From an uncultured Collinsella sp. (GTDB taxonomy: Bacteria; Actinomycetota; Coriobacteriia; Coriobacteriales; Coriobacteriaceae), in NCBI GenBank assembly GCA_900757705.1, contig CAAEOW010000015.1:1-6672 (forward strand): 6,672 nucleotides of DNA, in the 5' to 3' direction. This document shows, one piece after another, positions 1 to 5,288 of this stretch. Numbering within the stretch: position 1 is the first letter of the stretch; each line of letters starts with the position of its first letter. The notes under the pieces are model-generated. The model saw nothing but the letters and a program-made list of their open reading frames with translations. It had not been told where the DNA came from and did not search any database. The translations under genes and the position numbers were made by a program.

Positions 1-2
1 CC

Positions 3-647
3 AACTCGGGGCTCGGTAGCAATCCCGGTACCGTGGTCGTTGCCGATGAGCTGCTGTCCCAGCTTAATCTGCAGCCGTATGCCAGCAACCTGCTCGTTAA
101 CTACAAGCGAGGGATGGATGTTGCCGAGGCCGATGAGCTCATTAAATACACTATGCTCGACAACCTGCTCGTTGACGGCAAGGAGCCGGGTTCGTGGGGA
201 GTCTTCATGACACGCTCCGAGCTATATACGCAGGCAGCGCAGATGAACGGCATGATTAGCTATCTGGATATCTACATCGGCTTTGTACTGGTCGTTGCAT
301 GCGCGGCGATTCTATCGATCCAGCAGCTCTCCAACGTGGCCGACGGCAGCCGCAGCTATCGCGTGCTGGCGCAGATCGGCTGTGACGACCGTCAGATCCG
401 GCATTCGGTGATGGCGCAGCAAGCGGTATTCTTCCTGTTCCCGCTGGCAGTGGGCCTGGCGCACTCCTTTGTGGCACTTAAGGTGATCATCGAGATGGTG
501 AGCACGTTCGGAGATATGAGCATCGGCGGCACGGTGGGCCTCACCTGTGCGATATTCCTGGCAGCCTACGGCGGCTACTTCCTGGTGACGTACCTCATGA
601 GCGCCGGCATGGTACAAGCTGCCATCGCCACCCGTTACAGCGAGTAA
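3..647 (+). CDS. FtsX/BceB-like ABC transporter permease, C-terminal part (5' end outside window)
   Basis: The frame is open from the left edge, so the gene begins upstream; 214 residues are visible before the TAA at 645-647. A GTG at 33 could be mistaken for the start, but codons before it are open and no ribosome site supports it. The fragment has an extracytoplasmic-type soluble stretch (visible residues about 1-85) followed by three hydrophobic helices at about 88-108, 138-160 and 177-198. The first two helices are joined by a basic loop reading SRSYRVLAQIGCDDRQIRHS, resembling the loop after the first helix of FtsX-domain permeases of the BceB/YxdM type. The helix that follows (FFLFPLAVGLAHSFVALK) also fits that family. 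Known members work with an ABC ATPase, often in antimicrobial-peptide sensing, resistance or lipid-linked transport. The substrate cannot be read from the fragment. The gene is terminated separately and seems unrelated to the agmatine genes. Confidence 0.82.
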   Translation, partial: NSGLGSNPGTVVVADELLSQLNLQPYASNLLVNYKRGMDVAEADELIKYTMLDNLLVDGKEPGSWGVFMTRSELYTQAAQMNGMISYLDIYIGFVLVVACAAILSIQQLSNVADGSRSYRVLAQIGCDDRQIRHSVMAQQAVFFLFPLAVGLAHSFVALKVIIEMVSTFGDMSIGGTVGLTCAIFLAAYGGYFLVTYLMSAGMVQAAIATRYSE

Positions 648-685
648 CAAGCGGGCAAAATCGTCGCAAAATCAGAGGCGTATGA

Positions 686-726
686 CCGCCGCGAAGGGAC
701 CAGGGGCCCTTTCGCGGCGGTTTTTG
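686..726 (+). terminator. Intrinsic terminator of the permease gene
   Basis: A GC-rich hairpin (arms 686-701 and 705-720, 16 positions with one G-U and one mismatch, 3-nt loop) is followed directly by five T at 721-725. It lies about 40 nt after the permease stop codon. This is a textbook Rho-independent terminator for + strand transcription. The other strand has no comparable T-run next to the stem. Confidence 0.9.
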
Positions 727-748
727 CCAACCTGGTGCGTCTCAGATA

Positions 749-869
749 CAAGTGAGTAGACTTATTTGGATATACCGAGCACACCGCGACAAGTGCCCAA
801 TAAAACCGCAGGTCAGAGCTGTGTCGATTTGGGGCGTGCTCGGCCTTCTGCAAAAAGCCTACTCACTTG
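749..869. repeat. Nested 121-nt imperfect inverted repeat
   Basis: The outer arms are perfect 11-mers, CAAGTGAGTAG (749-759) and CTACTCACTTG (859-869). They are followed inward by partial pairing (761-763 with 855-857, 765-766 with 852-853). A second perfect pair, CCGAGCAC (775-782) and GTGCTCGG (836-843), is offset by exactly 15 nt on each side. A third short pair is CGACA (787-791) with TGTCG (822-826). The symmetric spacing makes one long imperfect hairpin likely. No target-site duplication is evident at the ends, so calling it a MITE would be unsupported. No convincing gene lies within it. It sits between two convergent genes and could be a dispersed intergenic repeat or a structured RNA. 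Confidence 0.6.
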
Positions 870-882
870 GTTTTCGCTGTTA

Positions 883-925
883 GAAGGCCGTCGCGAGGGA
901 AAGCAGTTCCCTCACGGCGGCCTTC
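883..925. repeat. Strong hairpin in the convergent intergenic region
   Basis: The arms GAAGGCCGTCGCGAGGGA (883-900) and TCCCTCACGGCGGCCTTC (908-925) pair over 18 positions with one G-U and one mismatch. The closing A901-T907 pair leaves a 5-nt loop. Neither strand shows a T-run right after the stem, so it is not a classical terminator. It could still help end or stabilise the two convergent transcripts. Its shape resembles the permease terminator, but its sequence is different. Confidence 0.6.
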
Positions 926-936
926 ACGTTTGCCCA

Positions 937-978
937 GATAAAACCTGCCAAAATAAACCTGTCCCTTTTTGGTAGGTT
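937..978 (-). terminator. Probable terminator of the LuxR-type regulator gene
   Basis: On the minus strand the regulator's stop codon runs straight into a hairpin. Arms 967-978 and 942-953 (AACCTACCAAAA with TTTTGGCAGGTT) pair with one mismatch and are followed by TTAT. A shorter alternative stem, ACCT...AGGT, is followed by TTATTTT, which is closer to a terminator U-tract. The stems are modest, so some read-through is plausible. The segment reads like common intergenic repeat sequence, but I cannot verify other copies from this window. Confidence 0.5.
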
Positions 979-1942
979 ATCGCTTCCAGAAGTGGAGGAT
1001 CAGCGTCGTGCGGTTTTGTTGCTCGGTTTTGACCAGGATGTTGTGGATGTGGGTCTTGACGGTGCCCACGGCAAGGAATAGCTCGTCGGCGATCTCTTGG
1101 TTCGATTTGCCTAGCACAACCAGGCGCATGACTTCGGCCTCGCGGTTGGAGAGCTTGTAGGCGTTGCGGTAGAAGGGCATCTGCTCTTCGATGTGTCGAT
1201 CAAGATCGCTGACGTTCTTTTCCTCGGGTGCCTCCTGCATGCGAATCGAAAGCACGTGATAGGCGTAGATAACCAACAGAATCGCAAAGTAGCACGCAAA
1301 GATGTTCTCGCTAAAGTTGCGCTCGGATAAGTACAGCTGCAGCCAGGAGGGTGCCAGGCTCATGGGAACAACAAGGATGTTGTAGAAATCCTCGGCAACG
1401 ATGCACCCGACCAGAATAGCGCCGATAATCAGGTGCTTTCGTTGGTTGTTAACGCGTGCCTTCAGCTCGACTTGTGTGCTCTTGCGTGCCGTCCAAAAGA
1501 TATATAGCCCCACGAAAACAAGGAATACCTGACGCATCGTGTAGTAGAGCCATTGATGAATGGGGCCGTAGGGGACAGCGACGATAATCAGCAGCTCGCT
1601 CAGCAAGAACGTTGCGACGGGAATGACAAACTGCTTTTTTGAATGCTTGTCGAGCAAATCCATGGCAATGAGCCAAATAAAAGCCTGCGAAGCGGTCGCC
1701 ACAAGGGTCCGCAACACAGGCATGGTAATTGAGTAATAGTCGCTGGCTGGAAAACTCTGGTTTTGCAACGTGTATTCAAAAAAGAAGATCTCGGTCATCT
1801 CGATGGCATAGCAAATAAAAACGCCGCTGCCATAGATAAAGAAGCGTCGACGGGACGAGGCATAGGCGGCAAGCGAAAGCACTGCCGTCACAATACAAAT
1901 CAGGAGGATCGCTAGGGTATAGAAGAACATCAGGGTGTTCAT
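977..1942 (-). CDS. aguR: Seven-helix membrane LuxR-type regulator, probable agmatine sensor AguR
   Basis: This 321-residue protein has seven predicted membrane helices at about 4-26, 33-55, 73-95, 104-123, 131-151, 169-193 and 211-233. A cytoplasmic C-terminus carries a LuxR/FixJ-type helix-turn-helix at about 262-318, with LSNREAEVMRLVV, SNQEIADELF and GTVKTHIHNIL segments. Basic loops after helices 1 (SSRRRFF), 3 (KHSKKQ) and 5 (TARK...NNQRKH) fit an N-out, C-in topology. No receiver, ATP-binding or kinase domain is present, so it is a one-component membrane regulator. AguR of Lactococcus lactis is described as a transmembrane LuxR-type activator that responds to agmatine and controls aguBDAC. 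The same architecture, encoded divergently from agmatine genes, makes the role likely; the ligand is inferred. The ATG at 1942 follows a GAAGGG site about 10 nt upstream. Its codon use looks more AT-rich than the catabolic genes. It could instead be an unrelated Coriobacterial membrane LuxR protein that happens to neighbour the operon. Confidence 0.8.
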   Translation of the reverse strand: MNTLMFFYTLAILLICIVTAVLSLAAYASSRRRFFIYGSGVFICYAIEMTEIFFFEYTLQNQSFPASDYYSITMPVLRTLVATASQAFIWLIAMDLLDKHSKKQFVIPVATFLLSELLIIVAVPYGPIHQWLYYTMRQVFLVFVGLYIFWTARKSTQVELKARVNNQRKHLIIGAILVGCIVAEDFYNILVVPMSLAPSWLQLYLSERNFSENIFACYFAILLVIYAYHVLSIRMQEAPEEKNVSDLDRHIEEQMPFYRNAYKLSNREAEVMRLVVLGKSNQEIADELFLAVGTVKTHIHNILVKTEQQNRTTLILHFWKR

Positions 1943-1983
1943 CTGTCACCGTCCCTTCTCATTTCACCTATGGCCGAGCCATG

Positions 1984-2013
1984 TATATACCTTGTGGGAT
2001 ATAGACGTCTCAA
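1984..2013 (-). promoter_or_regulatory. Predicted sigma-A promoter of the regulator gene
   Basis: On the minus strand, TTGAGA (2013-2008) matches five of six -35 positions. It is followed after 18 nt by TATATA (1989-1984) as a -10. Transcription would start about 35 nt before the regulator ATG. An AGACGTCT palindrome at 2003-2010 overlaps the -35 and could be an operator. Predicted by eye only. Confidence 0.4.
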
Positions 2014-2060
2014 CCCTTCGTTCCATTGCGGATTAGACGCCAAGATACAGCATAGCCGTA

Positions 2061-2084
2061 TACCGTTCGCGGTTCCAGACGGTA
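2061..2084. promoter_or_regulatory. Inverted repeat TACCGT-N12-ACGGTA in the divergent region
   Basis: TACCGT (2061-2066) and ACGGTA (2079-2084) are perfect 6-bp inverted repeats with a 12-nt spacer. They lie between the two predicted promoters and about 30 nt before the putative operon -10. The spacing suits a dimeric DNA-binding protein. The right half overlaps the first GTAAAC element, so this may be part of one compound operator. The bound protein is unknown; the neighbouring LuxR-type regulator is the obvious candidate. Confidence 0.35.
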
Positions 2085-2120
2085 AACCCCCTGTAAACTC
2101 TTGACCTGCGGGTTTATATT
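2082..2120 (+). promoter_or_regulatory. Predicted activator-dependent promoter/operator of the agmatine operon
   Basis: A -10-like TATATT lies at 2115-2120. Seventeen nt upstream is only a poor -35 (TGTAAA, 2092-2097), as expected of a promoter needing an activator. Two direct GTAAAC hexamers at 2082-2087 and 2093-2098 are 11 bp apart, one helical turn, next to and within the weak -35. TAAACCC (2083-2089) and GGGTTTA (2110-2116) form a 7-bp inverted repeat whose right half overlaps the -10. A TTGACC at 2101 could be an alternative -35, but the hexamer at the right distance (2124-2130 region) is weak. The transcript would have a leader of about 150 nt before the carbamoyltransferase start. Confidence 0.4.
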
Positions 2121-2198
2121 GGATTAGAGAGGGTGTAACTCCATGAACGGTCTTTAATCCCGAATAAACTAGGTAAAAATTGCATACGGGTGAATGAT

Positions 2199-2256
2199 GG
2201 TCTTGTCAACACGAGGCGTGATGTTCGAGCGCCTCATAGAAATAGTCGGCAAGACC
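2199..2256 (+). other. Structured 5' leader hairpin before putrescine carbamoyltransferase
   Basis: GGTCTTGTC (2199-2207) pairs with GGCAAGACC (2248-2256) over nine positions including one U-G. Inside it GAGGCG (2213-2218) pairs with CGCCTC (2230-2235). The outer helix ends four nt before the GGAAAGGA ribosome site, so folding could affect initiation or mRNA stability. No known riboswitch family is recognised. The frame through this region is open to an ATG at 2194, but the structure and the ribosome site favour it being untranslated. Confidence 0.5.
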
Positions 2257-2259
2257 GGC

Positions 2260-2267
2260 GGAAAGGA
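2260..2267 (+). promoter_or_regulatory. Ribosome binding site fixing the carbamoyltransferase start
   Basis: GGAAAGGA ends seven nt before the ATG at 2275. An upstream in-frame ATG at 2194 has no comparable site and would add 27 residues absent from the family, so 2275 is the start. Confidence 0.85.
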
Positions 2268-2274
2268 AATCGAC

Positions 2275-3348
2275 ATGGCACTGCCTAAGGATTTCATCGA
2301 CACCAACGACTTCACCAAAGAGCAGATTCTGGCTATCGAGGATCTTGGCCTGGCAATGAAGAAGGCCATCAAGGTTGACGGTTATTATCCGCACCTGCTC
2401 CGCAACAAGAGCCTTGGCATGATCTTCCAGCAGGTCTCCACCCGCACTCGTCTTTCCTTCGAGACCGCTATGACCGACCTCGGTGGCCATGCTCAGTTCT
2501 ATGGCCCTGGCACCATCCAGCTCGGCGGTCATGAGTCCCTGGGCGACACCGCTCGCGTTATGGGCTCGCTGCTCGACATCATGATGGCTCGCGTTGACCG
2601 TCACAAGGACGTCGTCGGCCTCGCCGAGGGCTCCGCTGTGCCCGTCATCAACGGCATGTCCGAGTTCAACCATCCCACGCAGGAGATGGGCGACCTCATG
2701 ACCATGCTCGAGAACCTCCCCGAGGGCAAGAAGATCGAGGACTGCACCCTAGCCTTCATCGGCGACGCCACCCAGGTCTGCGTCTCCCTCATGTTCATCG
2801 CCTCCAAGGTCGGCATGAAGTTTGTCCAGTTTGGACCTAAGGGCCACCAGATCCCCGACGGCGGCCTGCATGTTGGCACCGTCGAGGAGCGCGCCGAGTT
2901 CGGCAAGCAGATGATGGCTATCGCCGAGGAGAACTGCAAGGTCTCCGGCGGCTCGGTCGTCATCTCCGACGACATCGAGTGCATCAAGGGCGCCGACTTC
3001 ATCTACACCGACGTGTGGTATGGCCTGTACGACGAGGAGGTCTCGGGCGAGAACTACATGGACGTGTTCTATCCCAAGTATCAGGTCACCATGGACATGA
3101 TGAACTTCGCCGGCCCCAACTCCAAGTTCATGCACTGCCTGCCGGCCACCCGCAACGAGGAGGTCGTCGACGAGGTCATGGACGATCCCGAGCGCTCCCT
3201 GTGCTGGGTCGAGGCCGAGAACCGCAAGCACTCCATTCGTGCTCTCCTTGCCGCCCTGGGCAAGCGCACCCCGCTCAACGACGAGGGTGTCGAGTACTCC
3301 GCCAAGGCTGAGCTCCACGCCGCTCTCGAGGCTCTCGAGCAGCTCTAA
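2275..3348 (+). CDS. ptcA: Putrescine carbamoyltransferase
   Basis: The 357-residue product (also called AguB/AgcB) catalyses phosphorolysis of N-carbamoylputrescine to putrescine and carbamoyl phosphate, the second step of agmatine degradation, in the cytoplasm. It belongs to the ornithine/aspartate carbamoyltransferase family. The N-terminal carbamoyl-phosphate domain has STRTR at 55-59 and HPTQE at 133-137; the C-terminal domain has HCLPATR at 287-293. NKSLGMIFQQ (44-53), GYYPHLL before it, PVINGMSEFNHPTQ, DATQVC and TDVWYGLY match my recollection of the Enterococcus putrescine enzyme rather than ornithine transcarbamylase, which usually has an SMG-type ornithine loop. It is somewhat longer than the roughly 340-residue Enterococcus enzyme; the extra length is mainly around residues 188-215 and at the C-terminus. 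The start is set by GGAAAGGA seven nt upstream. It leads the operon, 133 nt before the antiporter gene. Confidence 0.93.
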   Translation: MALPKDFIDTNDFTKEQILAIEDLGLAMKKAIKVDGYYPHLLRNKSLGMIFQQVSTRTRLSFETAMTDLGGHAQFYGPGTIQLGGHESLGDTARVMGSLLDIMMARVDRHKDVVGLAEGSAVPVINGMSEFNHPTQEMGDLMTMLENLPEGKKIEDCTLAFIGDATQVCVSLMFIASKVGMKFVQFGPKGHQIPDGGLHVGTVEERAEFGKQMMAIAEENCKVSGGSVVISDDIECIKGADFIYTDVWYGLYDEEVSGENYMDVFYPKYQVTMDMMNFAGPNSKFMHCLPATRNEEVVDEVMDDPERSLCWVEAENRKHSIRALLAALGKRTPLNDEGVEYSAKAELHAALEALEQL

Positions 3349-3374
3349 GCCTCAAGGCTTCTAAAAGCACGTTT

Positions 3375-3407
3375 GCGGGCGGCGGATGCTCGTCTCCTGT
3401 CGCCCGC
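3375..3407 (+). other. GC-rich hairpin after putrescine carbamoyltransferase
   Basis: GCGGGCG (3375-3381) pairs perfectly with CGCCCGC (3401-3407) across a 19-nt loop. No T-run follows, so it is unlikely to be a full terminator. Lying 26 nt after the stop codon, it may protect the 3' end of the upstream message or set the expression ratio of the two genes. Confidence 0.45.
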
Positions 3408-3410
3408 CCA

Positions 3411-3450
3411 CCGAGGCCCAAGCAATTGCCTTAATACCTTAGGGCCTCGG
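3411..3450 (+). other. Second hairpin in the ptcA-antiporter gap
   Basis: CCGAGGCCC (3411-3419) and GGGCCTCGG (3442-3450) form a perfect 9-bp stem with a 22-nt loop. It is followed by ATCTGTCC rather than a T-run. It lies 20 nt before the antiporter ribosome site (AAGGAG, 3470-3475). Together with the preceding hairpin it nearly fills the 133-nt gap, suggesting processing or attenuation within one transcript. Confidence 0.5.
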
Positions 3451-3481
3451 ATCTGTCCAAGACTGAGCGAAGGAGCTCATC

Positions 3482-4921
3482 ATGAGCGACGGAAAGAAAA
3501 AGCTTTCCTTCTTGACGGTCATTTCGACCATCATCTGCGTCGTCTTCGTTTGCGAGGCCGCCGCACCTGCTGCTGCCATTGGCAACCAGCAGTTCTTCTG
3601 GTGGATCTTCCTGATCCTGACCTTCCTGCTCCCTTACGGCATGGTTGTCGCCGAGCTCGGCACCACCTATGACGGCGAGGGCGGCATTTACGACTGGGTA
3701 CGCGATGGCCTGGGCGACAAGTGGGGCGCCCGCATTTCGTACTACTACTGGGTCAACTACCCGCTGTGGATCGCCTCGCTGGCTACCATGTTCCCCGACA
3801 TCCTGGGCATGGTCTTTGGCGTCGAGTTCAACCTAATCGCCAAGATGGGTATCGAACTTGCCTTTGTGTGGATCGTCTACCTTATGGGGCGCTCCAAGGC
3901 GGCCGACTCCGAGTGGGTCCTTAACGGAGGCGCTATCATCAAGGTCGCCGTTGCCGTTATCGTCGGCGCTCTGGGCATTTGGTATGCCATGGAGAACGGT
4001 TTTGCGAACGACATGTCCGCTGCCACCTTCCTGCCCGAACTCACCAACACCAACGCTCTTGGCTATCTGTCGATCATCATCTTTAACTTCATGGGCTTCG
4101 AGGTCATCTGCACCATGACCGATGACATGGCCGATCCCGCTCGCGATATTCCCAAGGCTATCATTGTCGGAGGCGTGGCTATTGCCGTCATCTACCTGTT
4201 CGCTGGCTTCGGCATCGGCGCCGCTGTGCCGGCCGACTCCATCGACCCCGACTACGGCATGATCGTCGCAGTCCAGACCATGGTGGGCGACTCCATGATC
4301 TTCAAGGTCATCTGCATCGCCTTCCTGATCACCCTGTTCGCTAACATGGCTGCTTGGTCCTTCGGCGTCAACTCCGTCGCTCGCTACGCTGCCGAGCACG
4401 GCAACATGCCCAAGGTCTTCGCCTCGATGATCTCCGAGGACGACATGCCCAACGGCGCCAACCTGGTCAACGCCGTCGTTGCCTCCCTGGTGCTGTGCCT
4501 GCAGCTCGTTCCCATCGACGCCATCTCCAACGGTGTCTTCTGGATGCTCTTCGGCACCTCCGTCGTCTTTCTGCTGCTCACCTACATCCCGATGTTCCCG
4601 GCATTCCTCAACCTTCGTAAGAACGACCCGAACCGTGAGCGCATCTTCACGTTCCCGTTTAAGGGCGCCATGATGAAGGTTATGCTCGCCATCCCCTGCA
4701 TCGAGCTGGTTCTTGCCATCGTTGCAACGCTGATTCCGTTCTCCGCTGCTGAAATTGGCGACAAGGTCCCGATGATCGTCATCTTCATCGTGCTCGTGCT
4801 CATCGGCGAGGTCGTCCGCGTCGTCAGCGCTAAGGGCCGCAAGGAAGAGTACAAGGGTCTGACCCCTGAGCTCGCAGCCCAGCGTCTCGCTGAGGAGGCC
4901 GCCGAGGCCGAGGAGAACTAG
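3482..4921 (+). CDS. aguD: Agmatine:putrescine antiporter, APC superfamily
   Basis: The 479-residue integral membrane protein probably exchanges external agmatine for internal putrescine. Twelve hydrophobic segments are visible at about 11-33, 38-58, 86-110, 118-136, 148-168, 193-211, 226-248, 271-297, 327-345, 350-374, 397-419 and 429-448. GGIYDW at 67-72 is an APC-superfamily signature near helix 2. The FNFMGFEV segment in helix 6 (201-208) and the following DDMADPARDIPKA stretch are typical of amino acid/polyamine permeases. The C-terminus is a soluble, glutamate-rich tail (about 450-479). Substrate is inferred from position between carbamoyltransferase and deiminase, matching the aguB-aguD-aguA order of known agmatine operons; the sequence alone would only say amino acid or amine permease. 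AAGGAG at 3470-3475, six nt before the ATG, fixes the start. A 367-nt gap follows before agmatine deiminase. Confidence 0.84.
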   Translation: MSDGKKKLSFLTVISTIICVVFVCEAAAPAAAIGNQQFFWWIFLILTFLLPYGMVVAELGTTYDGEGGIYDWVRDGLGDKWGARISYYYWVNYPLWIASLATMFPDILGMVFGVEFNLIAKMGIELAFVWIVYLMGRSKAADSEWVLNGGAIIKVAVAVIVGALGIWYAMENGFANDMSAATFLPELTNTNALGYLSIIIFNFMGFEVICTMTDDMADPARDIPKAIIVGGVAIAVIYLFAGFGIGAAVPADSIDPDYGMIVAVQTMVGDSMIFKVICIAFLITLFANMAAWSFGVNSVARYAAEHGNMPKVFASMISEDDMPNGANLVNAVVASLVLCLQLVPIDAISNGVFWMLFGTSVVFLLLTYIPMFPAFLNLRKNDPNRERIFTFPFKGAMMKVMLAIPCIELVLAIVATLIPFSAAEIGDKVPMIVIFIVLVLIGEVVRVVSAKGRKEEYKGLTPELAAQRLAEEAAEAEEN

Positions 4922-4949
4922 AACACCCGGTTCTGGGACTCCGACCCTC

Positions 4950-4972
4950 CTCGCGTACCAACGTGCGCTTCG
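4950..4972. repeat. Short palindromic repeat, copy A
   Basis: The core 4950-4972 matches positions 6640-6662 at 21 of 23 bases. It contains GCGTAC-CAAC-GTGCGC (4953-4968), a 6-bp hairpin with one U-G pair. The corresponding hairpin in the other copy is perfect, and both base changes keep the fold. It starts about 28 nt after the antiporter stop. It appears to be a dispersed, REP-like intergenic element. Confidence 0.6.
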
Positions 4973-5035
4973 TCGGGCTTGTCGCTCCCGACTCTGGGCA
5001 CTCCGGCCTCTTTGGAGGCGTGCCCAAGCGACAGG
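4972..5035 (+). other. Structured RNA segment with competing or pseudoknotted helices
   Basis: GTCGGG (4972-4977) pairs with CCCGAC (4987-4992). The nine loop bases between them (4978-4986, CTTGTCGCT) are complementary to AGCGACAGG at 5027-5035, with one wobble. Between these lies a further hairpin: GGGCAC (4996-5001) with GTGCCC (5020-5025) and GCCTC (5006-5010) with GAGGC (5015-5019). The first hairpin and the long-range helix either alternate or form a tight pseudoknot. No U-run follows. It occupies the gene-free stretch after the antiporter; function unknown. Confidence 0.45.
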
Positions 5036-5051
5036 TTTGCTAACCATTCCC

Positions 5052-5096
5052 TGGGGTGGGTGTGAGCTATTGCTCCGGTAACCACCGCCCACCCCA
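5052..5096 (+). other. Hairpin TGGGGTGGG / CCCACCCCA
   Basis: A perfect 9-bp stem (5052-5060 with 5088-5096) encloses a small GAGC-TATT-GCTC hairpin (5064-5075). It is followed by a pyrimidine-rich but not T-rich stretch (5097-5131). It could be a weak terminator or a processing site separating antiporter from deiminase expression. Nothing protein-coding is seen here. Confidence 0.5.
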
Positions 5097-5129
5097 ATCT
5101 CTCTTCCGTATCCTTCGTGCGTTCTGTCT

Positions 5130-5258
5130 CCGCGCACCGGGTTACGTCGTCGCTTGCCGGTGCGACTCCGTGAAAACCGGCGCCGGGCGCCCCGACCTTT
5201 GCCGGGGAACGGGCGCCTACCATCTCTTGGTTTTAGGCTGCGGGTAACCCGCCCGCGG
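5130..5258 (+). promoter_or_regulatory. Candidate cis-regulatory RNA leader of agmatine deiminase (unrecognised class)
   Basis: Two perfect long-range helices close this 129-nt segment: CCGCG (5130-5134) with CGCGG (5254-5258), and CGGGTTAC (5138-5145) with GTAACCCG (5244-5251), split by a small 3x2 internal loop. Inside are possible arms GTCGC/GCGAC (5149-5153, 5162-5166) or alternatively GCCGGT/ACCGGC (5156-5161, 5176-5181). Further in, GGCGCC (5179-5184) can pair with GGCGCC (5212-5217) around CCCCG/CGGGG (5190-5194, 5203-5207), and ACCA/TGGT (5219-5222, 5228-5231) is possible. A local hairpin GCGGG-TAA-CCCGC (5240-5252) competes directly with the closing helix. A multi-armed junction with a switchable closing stem 18 nt before the ribosome site resembles a riboswitch, but I recognise no known aptamer. 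It may also be only a strong structural repeat. Confidence 0.4.
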
Positions 5259-5260
5259 CA

Positions 5261-5270
5261 AACGATCGTT
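5261..5270. promoter_or_regulatory. Perfect palindrome AACGATCGTT
   Basis: A perfect 10-bp palindrome lies between the structured leader and the GGAGGA ribosome site. With no loop it cannot form an intramolecular hairpin; as DNA it could be a small operator. It may be chance. Confidence 0.2.
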
Positions 5271-5276
5271 CAATTT

Positions 5277-5282
5277 GGAGGA
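5277..5282 (+). promoter_or_regulatory. Ribosome binding site fixing the agmatine deiminase start
   Basis: GGAGGA lies six nt before the ATG at 5289. The frame is open upstream to 5154, but that extension covers the structured leader and has no ribosome site or family similarity, so 5289 is chosen. Confidence 0.9.
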
Positions 5283-5288
5283 AATCTT

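Noticed and set aside
749..869. MITE call for the nested inverted repeat
   Set aside because: No target-site duplication or second copy visible in this window; kept as an inverted repeat only.
766..975. A 69-codon + strand reading frame in the convergent intergenic region
   Set aside because: It spans two inverted repeats, has no ribosome site and no recognisable protein features.
2143..2157. Four-codon leader peptide (Met-Asn-Gly-Leu)
   Set aside because: Too short and without arginine or other pathway-specific codons that would suggest translational attenuation; a chance ATG.
2194..2274. In-frame upstream ATG extending putrescine carbamoyltransferase by 27 residues
   Set aside because: No ribosome site before 2194, a strong GGAAAGGA before 2275, a folded leader in the extension, and no family counterpart for the added residues.
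2275..3348. Ornithine carbamoyltransferase
   Set aside because: Shared STRTR/HPTQE/HCLP motifs do not discriminate, but NKSLGMIFQQ, the PVINGMSEFNHPTQ context, VWYGLY, HCLPATR and agmatine-pathway neighbours favour the putrescine enzyme.
3833..5137. Long minus-strand reading frame of 434 codons opposite the antiporter
   Set aside because: It is the antisense shadow of strongly C-biased codons, rich in Asp/Gly/His/Val with no domain, and runs through the structured gap.
5156..5187. Resemblance to part of a cobalamin riboswitch (GCCGGTGCGACTCCG)
   Set aside because: The conserved B12-box and the downstream CACTGT-like core are absent, and the gene downstream has no cobalamin link.
5154..5288. 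In-frame upstream start extending agmatine deiminase by 45 residues
   Set aside because: The extension is arginine/proline-rich noise over the structured leader; GGAGGA at 5277-5282 marks the ATG at 5289, where family similarity begins.
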